Positions 35,310-46,830 of a DNA stretch of 64,000 nt are shown here, piece by piece (the first letter of the stretch is position 1; each line of letters begins with the position of its first letter). The position numbers and the translations under genes are program-made. The notes under the pieces were generated by a model. That model searched no databases and was not told the DNA's origin. It saw nothing but the letters and a program-made list of their open reading frames with translations. Source of the DNA: Dermanyssus gallinae (lineage: Eukaryota; Arthropoda; Arachnida; Mesostigmata; Dermanyssidae); the NCBI GenBank assembly GCA_003439945.1, contig QVRM01003988.1:45001-109000 (forward strand), read 5' to 3'.

Positions 35310-35620
35310 GCACAAAAGAATGCAGTGGCATTCCTACTATGACTTCTGCTACCACCGCTACAATGACTATCAGGCGAACACACTGCAATGGGTGTCAGCG
35401 TCACGTGACCGCGTGCATCCTGAGAGGTTGTTATGTTAGTCAGCAGTAGTTGTAATAGTAGTAGTAGTAGTAGTAGTGAGTCGTGTTCACATCAGAAACC
35501 CATAGATCACGCCTGTCAATGCGTGGAATCGTTCGAGAAATGCTTGAAAGTGATACCGACATCACGACGAATGCTGCTGCAACAACAACAACAACAACAA
35601 CAAAATGAACGAAACACGGT
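34150..35620. repeat. Island with higher-order GTT minisatellite
   Basis: From 34,190 to 34,600 GTT units are interrupted regularly by GCTCATG, GCTACT and GTCG. This gives repeating blocks of about 20-50 bases such as TTGCTCATGCTACTGTTGTT and TTGCTCATGTTGTCGTTG. GAGATGAGAT units near 34,845-34,860, (GA)n 35,177-35,193, (AAC)n 35,268-35,310, (AGT)n 35,456-35,477 and (AAC)n 35,579-35,602 follow. The minus-strand Asn/Ser/Met-rich frame 33,898-34,707 is a translation of the array. Confidence 0.75.
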
Positions 35621-35685
35621 ACATCCCACCGCTATCCAATAGACAAGAAGTCACGTGAGCGACCTCCTCCCTTGAACACCGTTTT

Positions 35686-35691
<6 letters not shown>

Positions 35692-35738
<47 letters not shown>
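35692..35738. repeat. (TA)n microsatellite
   Basis: TA run of about 23 units. Confidence 0.95.
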
Positions 35739-35743
<5 letters not shown>

Positions 35744-36466
35744 GAAGCGTGTCGACCTTTGCTTTCATTTCGGGTTTTCTCGAAATTTTTCCCGTGCTCA
35801 CAACTTTACGCGAAATATCGGCGTTCGGCTTATGGTTTGAAATATGACCGATTTAAATGTCCGCGCGGCTCCACAACCGGAGCCAACGCGAGAGGATCCG
35901 TTCAATCGGTGGATGTTTGTCGTGTGTAAATGTTCCTGCCGCTGCTGATGCTGATGTTGTTTTTTTGCGACGCATAGCGGTAACAGCACGCTTGTTTCAG
36001 GAACGCAGCTATTCCGAGCAGCAGGTGTATTGCGAGTATTGCCCGTCGAAGCAAGTGCCAACGAGTCACGAAACCCCAAAACAAAAGTATGGATTAAAAA
36101 CATAGACTTCTACATCCCGTTCATATATATATATACTACCCAATATACCGGTAGTATATAACTACCCAAACTGGCATATGCAGCCTTTCATCTTCTCGAT
36201 ATGCATACGCCTGACCTAGCCTGTGTAGAATCAGATTGATTGTTGTTAACAGGTCGAACCCGTCCTTCATCACCCGCACGCTTCAACATCCATGCAATAA
36301 GTTGCTTCATTAGACTTTTTATTGTCTAAGTTGTAAGGAGCGGGTGAACAACGGCAGTATAAGGCAATTTACATGCCGCAAACGCTCGATCTAGTACGCT
36401 TGCAAGCGTTTTCACCGAGTCTTGTGCATCCTTGTTTGCTTATGATACGGAACTACATGTATTATT

Positions 36467-36497
<31 letters not shown>

Positions 36498-37117
36498 TTA
36501 TGAGATGTGAACGTCTGGTAGGCCTTCACAGTTCACTAGCCCAGCTAGAGATAGCATTTGCCTCAAAAAACAGTGTCTCGGGATCTCTAGCGGTCTCTTG
36601 AACTTTGCGATTAGCTAAATCTTTGAGAAACTAACATTCCTGACTGACAAGTTCCGTGACCTTCATTTCGGTAGGTGCGAAAATGTATGCTATCTGGCCA
36701 GTTCAAAATTTAAAAAAATACTCCTATTCACAGTTTCCGCATGTTCCGCTATCCTGTCCTGGCTCGACTGGGCTGTGCCCTGATTGGCTGCACACCAGAT
36801 ATCGTGGACTCTATTATTCACTAACGGGAGATGCACAAACGGCGCCTATACGCGCATCTTCTTAAAGACCACGTTGTGATGGCGTTCGGTTTCAAGTCAT
36901 CTGGCGTTTCGGGGCAAGGATGCACTCCAATCGACAAAATAGCTTGCGAGGAAGCTTTCTGAGGCCACAGGGAAGCCAAGGTTGGTCAATCTTGGCCTCC
37001 CCTCCGACAGAGGGTGTCAGTGGAACTCAGTGGTTTTATTGGAGGCAACGCCAAGACGATGTTGAGCGGTGGTTACCGACACTCAAGCAGTAACATCAGA
37101 AGCAATATTGTAGATGT

Positions 37118-37120
<3 letters not shown>
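35739..37120. other. Unassigned sequence
   Basis: A small hairpin (ATACTACC...GGTAGTAT, 36,134-36,160) and an (ATT)n run at 36,462-36,500. No gene motif in either strand. The last 200 bases may be the 3' part of the element whose tail is the (AAT)n run that follows, but no coding remnant was recognised. Confidence 0.4.
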
Positions 37121-37206
<86 letters not shown>

Positions 37207-37226
37207 TACTATTATTATTATTATTA
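37121..37226. repeat. (AAT)n followed by (ATT)n
   Basis: About 28 AAT units (37,121-37,206) followed by ACTATT and six ATT units (to 37,226), a self-complementary pair of microsatellites. Confidence 0.95.
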
Positions 37227-37319
37227 CGACGACAAGACAACTACCACTACAGTAGCTATATCTCAGTGACTATGGCGGTAAGCAATCGGGTCGCCAATCT
37301 ATCTGCGACGAACTCTATC

Positions 37320-38190
37320 AGCGGGTTAGTTGTGTGTGCCTCTGTGAATGTGAATGCGTCAGCGTCTGTCGGTAAGTCGGTCGGTTGTTTCTGATTGTGC
37401 GTCTACAGCGCTTGAATGTGTACTTAGAACTGTTTGTGTGTGGGGGTGTTCGGGGGTGATGTGCGGGGGTGTGTGTGCGCGCATGGGGGTGTGTATCTGT
37501 GTGTACGACGGTGTCTGTTTGTAGTGGCCGAATGGCTTGGCTGAGAACGAGGCGAGCAAACCAACAGCAGCAGCAGCATCAGCACCACCACCACCACCAG
37601 ACCGTCGTTCATGCGTCGGGTCCATTCAACTCTGAGCCTGAGTCGTCGTCGTTGGGCGGGGGGGGGGGGGTGATGGGGGGGTAGAGAAACAACGTTGAAA
37701 TCTCACTCAAAGAGCGACGACAGAATGAGAGACCGAGTTGTGAGCAGGCGGACGCTTGCGTTCTCCCACGCATGCCATACATTCCACAGGACTCCACGAA
37801 CACGAGCACACAGCGCCACCTCCTTAACCACGGGACGGTAGCAAGGGTAGAATCGGCAGCGACAGCGGCGGCAGCAGTAGCAGCAACAGTAGCTAAAACG
37901 ATAACAGAAACAACAACAACAGCTACAACAACAACAACAACAACAGCGTGAACAACAACAACAACAGCGTGAACAACAACAACAACAACAACACAACAAC
38001 AACGACAACAACAACAACAACAGCGTCAACAACAACAACAACAACAGCGTCAACAACAACAACAAAGATTATCACCACAATAGCTCAGCAGCAACGGAAG
38101 CAACAACAACAGCAACCCCTACAACAATATAAAAAGCAACGACACTACCGACGGCGACGACGACGACAACAACAATAAAACGATATTTTC
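37320..38190. repeat. Trinucleotide-rich island
   Basis: TG-rich DNA 37,434-37,510; CAG/CAC units 37,563-37,600; G-rich run 37,655-37,681; then AAC with AGC and GCG interruptions 37,880-38,120 (units such as AACAACAACAACAGCGTGAA repeated four times with variants), and ACG units 38,150-38,175. Frames are low-complexity. Confidence 0.8.
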
Positions 38191-40379
38191 TATCGTCTAA
38201 ACGCGCATTATCGATGTAGCATATGACGCATATTTTAGATTTTGTTAAATAGGCGAGCACATGAGCTCTTATTTAGAAAAAAAAACCGTCTGCCTGACGT
38301 CACAATATATCAGGTTAACTGAAAGGCTTCGTCTGTCGATACAGGCGGTCAACTCAACTCGCCAAACACACACACATATATATTTATATATACCGTGTAT
38401 ACGTATAACACGCACACGTGGTTGTTTAGTCACAAATGGTATTTAAAGCCACGCAGACAAACAAAATAGCTTACGATAACTTTATATGGATGAGCGTTAA
38501 ACAACGATTTATACGAGTTAACTAAATTTGCTAATAAGAGACACAATCTTCATCTGCCCATAGAGCGAAATGCAAGAAACGGCCGGCGACTCTGGCATTT
38601 GAAGTCACTGTTTCGATAACGTTGAGAAGCATATCCGTTCCAAACTGGACTTTCCTAAAATTTGCAGATTTAGGTTATATGGTAAATAAAATAAACGTGT
38701 CGTGCACAGATCGATGAAAGCTCAAGTTTTACCATCGTCAGCGTCCGGAACATCTCACCGGCTATTTGTAAAGACCAGGGCCCATTTTTGGTAGCATTTG
38801 CGGCCTTTATTGACCATTTTGCAAGACAGAAGCAGCCTGTTAGGTACTGTGCTTTCACATAGAAAAATACGTAACTTTTCTCGCAACAGTAGGGTGGATG
38901 GTAATGCACTATCTTTTTTGTTGAAACTTCTGTGCTACTCTTTTTGTATCCGCGAATGGGCGGCTGAAGTCCACTCTGACATTACCCTTGTTTAAATCGG
39001 AAACCGAAAAAACCAATTCATACAAGCAAATACTTCAAGCAGCGATACTGAAGTGTTTATACGCACTTATATATCAAAGTGTATAACATGTTACAGGACG
39101 CCGGTGAAAATGTCAGTTTGTAAGACAGGTGTGACCCCTGACGATGTGCAGTATAAATGTTGCATCTATTATGACTGCCATGGAGCAAAAAGGTGTATAA
39201 TGTGACGGAATCTGTGCTCTACTTGTCTAGACCTCGTCTTGTGAATTGTTAATTATGGTCATTATATTAAACGCAAAGGGTGAAACTTAACAGACAGCAA
39301 TAATAATAATAACAATAGTCGCAATAACAATACACAAAATCCTGTTTATTATTGCGAAGTTTTGATTTATTTGATCCCGTGTATGCGTTCATATGAAGAT
39401 AGTTGTTTACAATTGTAAAGTATGAACGTTTAACTGCATAATTGTTACATTATACACATGTACAATGTACAGTTCCGCATTGAATTGAAATAAAAATGGT
39501 ATTATGTCTCACACAACAATCGTAGTTGTAATAGTACTAATAATGATATTGTCAAAGAAGCACGAACTAGTAAGCCAAGTTTTCAGGCTTCTAAACGTCG
39601 GCAGGCTTGACGTACATTTTTAGCCTTTTTCGTGCGGACGTTTTCTTCCGCCTGCCGTTTAAAATAAAGCCGCCACACTATCTGGCTAGCTGGGTAGCTA
39701 AGAGACTAGCAAATTTCAGCTCTGTAACTGCTTTTAAGGGGGTATTAAACATGCATTTATTTATAACCATCAGTACACGATTTTTAAATTCTATTTTATT
39801 ATATATATAGATAATATATATTTATAACCATAACACCCCAATTATATGTGGTCCAGATTGACCGATCAATGCTCCGTCACTCGATGGTGTACGTGTGAAT
39901 CGCAGGCCGGTGGTACGGGTTGCCAACCCATAGGCGCGATTCACGTAAGCCAAGTACGAGCCCGGGATAATAATAATAATACTTTTCCTACAACTGATGA
40001 AATAACGAATGACTTTATTATGACTGTTTTTATTAATATACTACTATTCATTTATATCACTTTGCTGTGCACTTTTTTAAATTGCAATTATGATTTTCTT
40101 CTTCTCTCGCATCTCAGATAGAAACTATGTGTATACACCAACAGTCGGCAGCTGCAATCGTGAGCGCCGCCTCAATGCCGCAATAACATCTTCAACAGTC
40201 GTCATTTCGGCACTTGCTTTCAGTACAACCAAGTTAGGTCATCATCATCATCGATCGAGGTCTTAAGACTCAAACTTTGCCGTTTTGGCGCTGATACCAC
40301 TGTAGTGGCCGTCGCAAACACATATACAGACAGATAGACAGATAGAGAGACGGGCAGGTAAGTCTCTATCAGACAGGTC
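38191..40379. other. Unassigned sequence; one weak LINE-like frame
   Basis: Mostly AT-rich without recognised features. The plus frame 39,607-39,810 reads LFRADVFFRLPFKI...FSSVTAFKGVL, which recalls the 'R..WN.LP..I....S...FK..L' ending of CR1/Jockey-like proteins, followed by an AT-rich tail. This is suggestive only. Confidence 0.35.
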
Positions 40380-40560
40380 AGTCAGTACCCTCAGAGTCTT
40401 GAAGAACTGGCAAACAGTACCGAACCCTGGGGGTGGGGTAAATGAAGACAAGGGTTTTTTAGTGGGTAACCCTATGCCATTGGGAAGTCCGACACTACCC
40501 ACGCGCTTCTTCACGCCCAGACTCCGACATCTGCGCTGGGTGTGCATAAAGCATTTTTCC
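40380..40560 (+). mobile_element. R1-like LINE 3' UTR
   Basis: Contains GAACCCTGGGGGTGGGGTAA, then TTTTTTAGTGGGTAACCC, ATGCCATTGGGAAGTCC and GACACTACCCACGCG. AGTGGGTA (40,461-40,468) and TACCCAC (40,496-40,502) can pair, and an inner CCC...GGG adds to the fold. GGGTGTGCATAAAGCATTTTTCC follows as in the 1.0 kb copy. The linked coding copy at 14,453-14,905 ties this motif to an R1-like element. Confidence 0.65.
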
Positions 40561-40800
40561 TGAACCTCATTAAAAACAAAACGGCGGGGGTGTCGCCGGT
40601 TCGATCTCTGTCGTTGATAGAATTTTCTTTGAGCGATGCTTATTGAGAATAGACGATAGAACGTACCGCGGAAAGCGGCCATGCTGCCACAAGAACTGTT
40701 GGGGAAACTCTAGATATCTCAACATGTCCGGCCCTCGGTACATTGAAGGTATGCCTCTGGGTGAGTTCCAAGCCCGTGGGGGACGAATGATGGTCACGAC
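40561..40800 (+). mobile_element. SINE-like repeat, family B
   Basis: GGGGGTGTCGCCGGTTCGATC (B-box at about 40,596-40,607) is followed by GAGCGATGCTTATTGAGAAT, GCGGCCATGCTGCCACAAGA, TGTTGGGGAAAC and CTCAACATGTCCGGCCCTCG. The same series occurs on the minus strand at 6,640-6,830. The B-box part also matches 49,140-49,165 (minus). The A-box side is not clear here because R1-like 3' UTR sequence adjoins it. Confidence 0.65.
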
Positions 40801-42039
40801 AGGTCAGTGACAGGAACAGTTTCTGCAACGGTAGAAGTTGGAGAGCAGTTCGGAAGCAGTCGCGGCAGCTCGAGCTGTAGTAGGTATCTCTAGCAGTAGG
40901 CGAGCGCAGCAGTAATGGTTGTACAGCAACCGTAATAGCGGCGCAGCTAATATCGTACTCTCCGTGCAAGTTGCTGATCCATTCATACTGTTTTGTTGTT
41001 TTTGTTGTTGTTGTTGTCGCTTTTGTTGTTGTTGTTATTGTGGCCCCTGCTGCTGCCCCGCCGCTGATGTTTTGAATGATAAAGCGCGCATCACCCTTGT
41101 ACAGACATTACGGTTACTACGCCGGCACTACGAGAGCACTCATACGAGAACCCCATGGGCGTCATCGACGTAGGCAACGAAGAACACCAGAGCTAAGAAC
41201 TCGGTGGTCTCCTGATGGCTGGCGCCGATGCCGGGTGCCTTTGTTGTTGGCTGAGTCTATTTGTGAATGCCCGCCTGCCTCTGCTGTTGTTGTTGTTGCT
41301 GTTGTGGTGGTTGTTGTTGTTGTTGCTGTTGTGGTGGTTGTTGTTGTTGTTGTTGTTGTTGTTGCTGTTGTGGTTGTTGTTGTTGCCGCTCATGCTGTTG
41401 TGGCTGCTGCTAATGATGATGCGGATGATGATGATGATGATGAGATGAATACCCGATAGACGCAAACCAGCACAGATGCCCAACTGCCCAGCAAGCTAGT
41501 CTATCTAGATGGTGGCTATCGATGTACTCAATTCAACCTAGTACAAACGCGGCTGTGTGCACGCAGGCACGTACGTGCATGGATATCCTTCAGTGAGGGC
41601 AATGAAGGAGATCCCATCGACGACACACAGCGACAGACTGCTGCTAATTCGATACCTGACTGACTAACCGACCGACCTCGGCGGGTTCTCCCTGTTTTCC
41701 TCGCGTTCGCTTGCCCACTTTCTCTAGGTTGCAGCCTCTCTGATCCCTATACTTGCTTATATCTCTTGATACACATCTCGAACTTTCTATGCCTATAGGT
41801 CTCTCTCTCTCCCTCTCCCTCCTTCTTTCACCTCTCATTCTCTTTCTCTCTCTCTCGTTCCGTATCTCTCTCTACTCATCATGTTCCTGTCTTCATTCTC
41901 ATAGTTACCCGGTATGTCGCGCACGCAGTCCATGCCACTTACACAACTCTCTCATGTCTGCTTACCTACTACTGTCTGCCCTGTAGAAGTCGTTGTCGTT
42001 GTCGCTATTGTTGTTGTTGTCGTTGTCATTGAATCGCTA

Positions 42040-42185
42040 TTGTTATTGTCGTCGTTGTTGCTGTTGTTGTCGTTGTTGCTGCTGTTGTTGTTGTCGTTGT
42101 TGCTGTTGTTGTCGTCGTTGTTGCTGTTGTTGTCGTCGTTGTTGCTGTTGTTGTCGTCGTTGTTGCTGTTGTTGTCGTCGCCATT
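42040..42185. repeat. 21-base tandem repeat (TTGCTGTTGTTGTCGTCGTTG)
   Basis: At least four consecutive units of about 21 bases, built from GTT, GCT and GTC triplets, end at the CCATTG at 42,181. Confidence 0.8.
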
Positions 42186-42225
42186 GAATTGTTGTTATCA
42201 TTCATGGAAGTTCTTTTTGCTATTG

Positions 42226-42360
42226 CCGTAGAGTTGTTGTTGCTGTTGTCGCAGAGTTGTTCTTGCTGTTGTCGCAGAGTTGTTGTTGCTGTTATCGCAG
42301 AGTTGTTGTTGCTGTTGTCGTAGAGTTGTTGTTGTTGTTGCTATTGTCGTAGAGTTGTTG
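42226..42360. repeat. Minisatellite with unit GCAGAGTTGTTGTTGCTGTT
   Basis: Five to six units of about 27 bases, each with GTAGAG or GCAGAG followed by GTT/GCT triplets and GTC. Units differ by point changes (TTCTTG, TTATCG). Confidence 0.8.
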
Positions 42361-43183
42361 TTGTCGTCATTATCGTCATCATCATCAGCAGCATCATCGA
42401 TGTCTTGGATTGTTGTTGTTGTTGTTGTTGCTACCGCCGCCGCCGCTGCTCCTTCGACCGTTCATTCTTCCGTTCCGTTGTTGTGTGTTGTCTGAACAGT
42501 ATGTACACACTTACACACTTTGCGGCAGCGGTTTGCGGGTGCGCGAATGTTGTCTTCACTGCCGCAAGCACCGTCGTCCTCTGATCTCGGGCTATCTCGG
42601 GCAGTCTGTCTCCGTTCGAACACTGACTACCACGTGTATAGCGCCGCTCTAGTGCTGCTGCTGCTGTTGCTATTGCTGCTGTTGTGGCCGCTGGTGCCGC
42701 CGGCGTCCGCCTCCTTAAACTCCTCACGCTGGCGCAGCTTGTCGGTGGCTTGGCCACCCCATCGAGTCGATCCGAGGCGCCAAGACAGCAGCGGCGGCGG
42801 CGGCGGCGGAGGACATTTAAACTGCGCGCCATTTTTAAAGCGCCTCAGGGTCAGTCGCCTCAGTAGTGGGTCGGCGCGATCGATCAGCCCACGGCGTTGT
42901 TGTTGTTGTCGTTGGCTGTTGGCGGCCCGGGGCGGCTGTCTCGTCACTCCGAACTCACTCGAAGCGGCGACGACGCGACCTTCGGCGGGGTTCGGAAAGT
43001 CTGAAGACGTCTCAAACGAGAGTTAGTTAAAAAGGATAGACGACCACGGCGACGACGACAACGACGAAGAGCAGGACGAGGAGAAGCAGCAGCAGCAGCA
43101 GCAGAAGATGAGGGATAAAGAAAAGGAAGAGAAGAATGCAACTTAAAGAGCAGAACGGGTGAGCAAAGAGTGTGTGCTTGAGA

Positions 43184-43185
43184 TC

Positions 43186-43230
<45 letters not shown>

Positions 43231-43231
43231 C
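43184..43231. repeat. Compound (TA)n(GA)n
   Basis: About 11 TA units run directly into about 12 GA units. Confidence 0.95.
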
Positions 43232-43879
43232 GATCGAGATGTGCCGAGAGTGGCACCGATAAAGAAGCCACGCACTTCTAAGCTGGTGCCGAGCGACGAA
43301 CATAACTCGAACCCTGTTATTAGGCAGACTTCATAGAGACATGCGTTCCTGGAAGCACTATAAATAAGTTACGCTACACTCTTTATAATCCTCGGCTTAA
43401 TGTCGCAATCGGGGAATAAACATATTCACCTTGTTGGCATCTTGATATATACATATATATATATATAAACATACATACATATGCGTATACATTTTGTGGA
43501 AAGACTTCTCAGCCCACGAGCAGCTTCCTGAGACAACTCTTAATTTTGGGTTAGAGTCGTTATAGCACGGCGCCAGACTCTACTCTATCGGGGGTAAATC
43601 CTGTTTCCTATGCACATATTCTGCGCAACATCATTAGCTCTTAGAAAAAGCGTGTAGCGGAGGGGGGGCATTCATTTTTTTTGCTTCGAAGCGGCAGCTC
43701 TTATCCCTCTACACGTTCTAGTCCGGTCGAGTCTAGTCTGGTCGTATTTTCATTCGGCAGTAGCACTTAAAGTAGTAGCAGTAACAGAAGTAACTCTAAC
43801 CTAGTACTAGTACCAGTAACGGTAGAATGGGTGCATGAACGGGCTGCAAGCTATTTCCGTTGGACGAGCGAAGCCGCTG
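43232..43879. other. Unassigned sequence
   Basis: A short (TA)n at 43,446-43,467 and a G7 run near 43,660. No gene was seen. Confidence 0.5.
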
Positions 43880-45950
43880 CTTACCATGTCGGCATCGGTA
43901 AGGCATCGGCATCGCATATCAATGAATTTGGCCATTGATGAGCGAGCGAGCGAGTGTGCGTGAATATATGCACACAGACACAGCCACGTCGCTGATGTGT
44001 GATGTCCGCGCCGCATTCCTGTGAATGGACCTTCTACTACCACTACTACTACTACGACTAATGCTGCTAGAACCTTGTGCACCTCCCTCCCAACCGTTCG
44101 TCTAGATCCCTCCGAGGTTCCTCCTATGTGCCAAAACGAAGGAATCGAGAAGCGGGATCAAGGGAGGGCACCAGCCATTGAGCGCTGCCATTCTAATTCT
44201 TCTTCTTCATCTCTTCTTCTTTTCGTCGTCTTCAGAGACGATATTTCAGCATCTGATCGGTCAAAGACGGAAATCAGTCAACGGTTCTAGTCCCCCCCCT
44301 CTCTCTCTCTCTCTCTCTCTAGTTATTTCGTTATTTCTCTGTTCCGTTCTAGCTCTGCATCTTCTCCTATCGCTGCGCATGTGTCTATCGAATGAATACC
44401 CGTAATATTCCGTGGCAGAAGACTGGCCTCTAGACAGCAAGAACTTGCAGGTTGCGGCCGCATTGTTGTTGCTGTTGTTGTTGTTACTGCTGCTGTTGTT
44501 GTTGTTATTATTGCTGTTGTTGGTGTTATTGCTGTTGCTACTGCTGTTGCTGTTGTCACTGATTGTTGTATTGTGGTTGTTGCTGCTGCTGTTGTTGTGG
44601 TTGTTGCTACTGCTGCTGTTGTTGTTATTGTCGTCCACAGTCGCGCTGTGGCGGTGCTACTGCTGTTGCTGGTGCTGCTACTGTCGTAAAGAGCCTTCCG
44701 CCCGCCCGCCTGATGTCCTGCATCCAACTACATTACCCTGAAGATTCTGCCCCTTCGTACTACGCATGACTACTGCTGCTGTTGCTACTACTACCACCAC
44801 CACTGCTGTGAATCTTCGGGCTGTCGATCGGCCGCACGGTCTTCTTCTTGATCGTCTTGTTGTAAGACGGTGGGCGGCCGGCGAGTGGATTTCTTTCAGT
44901 TGGCAGTTCAGACCTTCGTTCAAATCTGCTCTGCCGCCTCGTCGGTGTGGTGGTGGTGCGGGGTGCGGCGAGATCGGCTGTTTAGCTAACAGACTGCCCA
45001 TGTCTGTGCCCATGGCTGGGCCGCCTGTCTCGTTGTGTGGTTGTCTATCTCTCTCTCTCCCTCTCTCGCTCTCTGTGGATCGATGTGAAGTCAGATGCCA
45101 GAAGGGCAGGATATCAGCAGCTCAGAACTGCTTAAGAGCCGCGTCAACGGGCTCTTGTTGCTGCTGATGCTGCAGCTTCTGCTGTCGTTGTCATCGTCGT
45201 CGTTGTCGTCGTCGCAGTCTGCGATGGCATTCTTCCGTCCCTTTTCTTAGGCAGGCTTGCCTGCCGGTCGCCCCAAAAAATTGGTCACCATGGACCAGCA
45301 GCCGCCAGCCTATCTGCTGTCGTCGCCCCCAGGCCAGGCCAGGCGAGGCGGAGGGGGGCTGGCAGGCGACCTTTGCAGGTTTCGCATGTTGGTTCGTTCA
45401 TCTGGTTCATCTGCTGCGACATCGCTGCTTTTTCCCGTCGTCGGGCTGCGCTTGAAACCGTTGAAGAAGTTGAAGACGGAGAAACCCGTCGGAGGAGCAG
45501 GACGTCGCAAAGACCCTTGTCTTGTGTCACTTGATTGTCTGAGTTTGCGGCGGCAGCCGTTCTCTGCTCTTGGGGCAGAGGTGGCCTAGACCCAGGCGGG
45601 GCTATGGGAGCGGGAAGGGGCTATGTGACCGTTGGGCAATGGGTACTACAATCCAAATGGTTGGTCAGATGGCGCTGTCAGCTGCTCGCTGCAACAGCAG
45701 GCCGAACTTTCTGGGCTGTTGGCTTTGTTGACCTTTGTTGTCCTCTGTTCCACTACAACTACTGCTACCTACCATGTAGGGTAGGGCGAGCACCTCACTC
45801 GGTCGGTCGGTCGGACTAACCGTCCATTCAAAGAGGAAGGGGTAGGGGGTGCAGAGCCGTATGGGGCAGCCATGGCTTCTTAGTGTGAGGATCTCGCCTC
45901 GTATGCCTACCTCATCATGGTGCAACACCCGGTGGCATACATAATGACCA
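43880..45950. repeat. CpG-rich, trinucleotide-rich island
   Basis: CACTACTACTAC 44,037-44,055; CTT units 44,197-44,222; (CT)n 44,299-44,320; GTT/GCT array 44,462-44,635; CGT units 45,190-45,215; GC-rich DNA 45,290-45,700. Frames other than 45,290-45,589 are repeat-driven. The GC-rich core is the kind of DNA expected at a promoter or 5' exon, but no splice-linked coding sequence could be shown. Confidence 0.65.
45290..45589 (+). CDS. Candidate short ORF with strong Kozak context
   Basis: GTCACCATGG gives an optimal-looking animal initiation context at 45,290. The 100-codon frame begins MDQQPPAYLLSSPPG, is rich in Gly, Arg, Pro and Ser, and ends at a TAG near 45,587. No domain was recognised. 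GC-rich DNA opens long frames by chance, and no upstream or downstream exon is known, so it could be a true first exon or noise. Confidence 0.15.
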   Translation: MDQQPPAYLLSSPPGQARRGGGGLAGDLCRFRMLVRSSGSSAATSLLFPVVGLRLKPLKKLKTEKPVGGAGRRKDPCLVSLDCLSLRRQPFSALGAEVA

Positions 45951-46830
45951 GCGGAGACCGATGTGCACTGGAACTAAGCCATTTCCCAAAAGGAGTGGCG
46001 CTCTATATCTATGTGTGCATACATAGATCCATAATATATTATATTTTGCTTTTTACGCCTCTGCAGCTTGCCGCATCCAGAAACATGTAGCTTGATGTTC
46101 ATAATTAGTGGTATTTTAGGAAGCAATGATCAATAACCATTTGTTGCCCCCTTCCCGCCCTCAGCCAGGGCCATCAGCATCGTTAAAGGGAACGCATTGC
46201 GCAATACGCTCCGGACCTGGAAGTCTGAATGGCGCCGTCATTAAGGCAGCTCCCCAAAACGAATAAGAAGGCTGCCGCGTTGTCCAGATGATCTCTGCAT
46301 TTTGCTTCACATATGTGTATAAATTTGTGTGCAGAGGTTGGCAGTTCGTGCAAGGTTAAAGGCTGCGTGAATTAGGCTGCTCGTCGGCAGAACGGCAGAC
46401 AAAGCGAGAGACACTTCGATTGCACGACGAAGACCTACCTCAGAGAGTTGTAGCAGTCCACCTAGCTCCACCCGCATGGTATTCTTTGCATGACATTTGT
46501 CGCTGTTGTCGCCGTTGCTGTGTATGTGCGTGTCTCTGCGCTGAAGGAAAGCGCGGCGGCTATCATCTCTTTGTAGTAGAGCGGTACGAGTTTCAGCCAT
46601 TGTACGGCTCCGTTTCAAAGTGCCCATCGACAGCAGCCAGGAAATCGCTAGGAAAAACCCAAAATAAATCGGCGTTTCACTCTCTGCAGAAAAGGCCACT
46701 AACCCATCAAGCGGGCAGCCAGCCGCTCCGATAGAGGTGAAATTCTACAATTTTGGCCGCTTATAATACAGCTACCAGGACACAAATGCAATCGATTCTC
46801 GCTCTCTCTCGCTTTTGGTATATACATACA
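45951..46830. other. Unassigned sequence
   Basis: No repeats of note. Overlapping frames on both strands at 46,307-46,734 lack motifs. Confidence 0.45.

Larger units (their letters stand above)
40920..43110. repeat. Trinucleotide-rich island with GTT minisatellites
   Basis: (GTT)n 40,990-41,040 and 41,284-41,400; GATGAT 41,420-41,445; CT-rich DNA 41,800-41,875; then GTT/GTC arrays 41,985-42,185, a 27-base-type repeat 42,226-42,360, GTT 42,410-42,432, GCC units, GCT units 42,651-42,690, GGC units 42,793-42,810 and CAG units 43,087-43,104. CpG-rich from 42,430 to 43,000. No host protein motif was found in the frames that cross it. Confidence 0.75.

Noticed and set aside
40263..40682. 139-codon minus-strand frame
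   Set aside because: It is antisense to R1-like 3' UTR and SINE B sequence.
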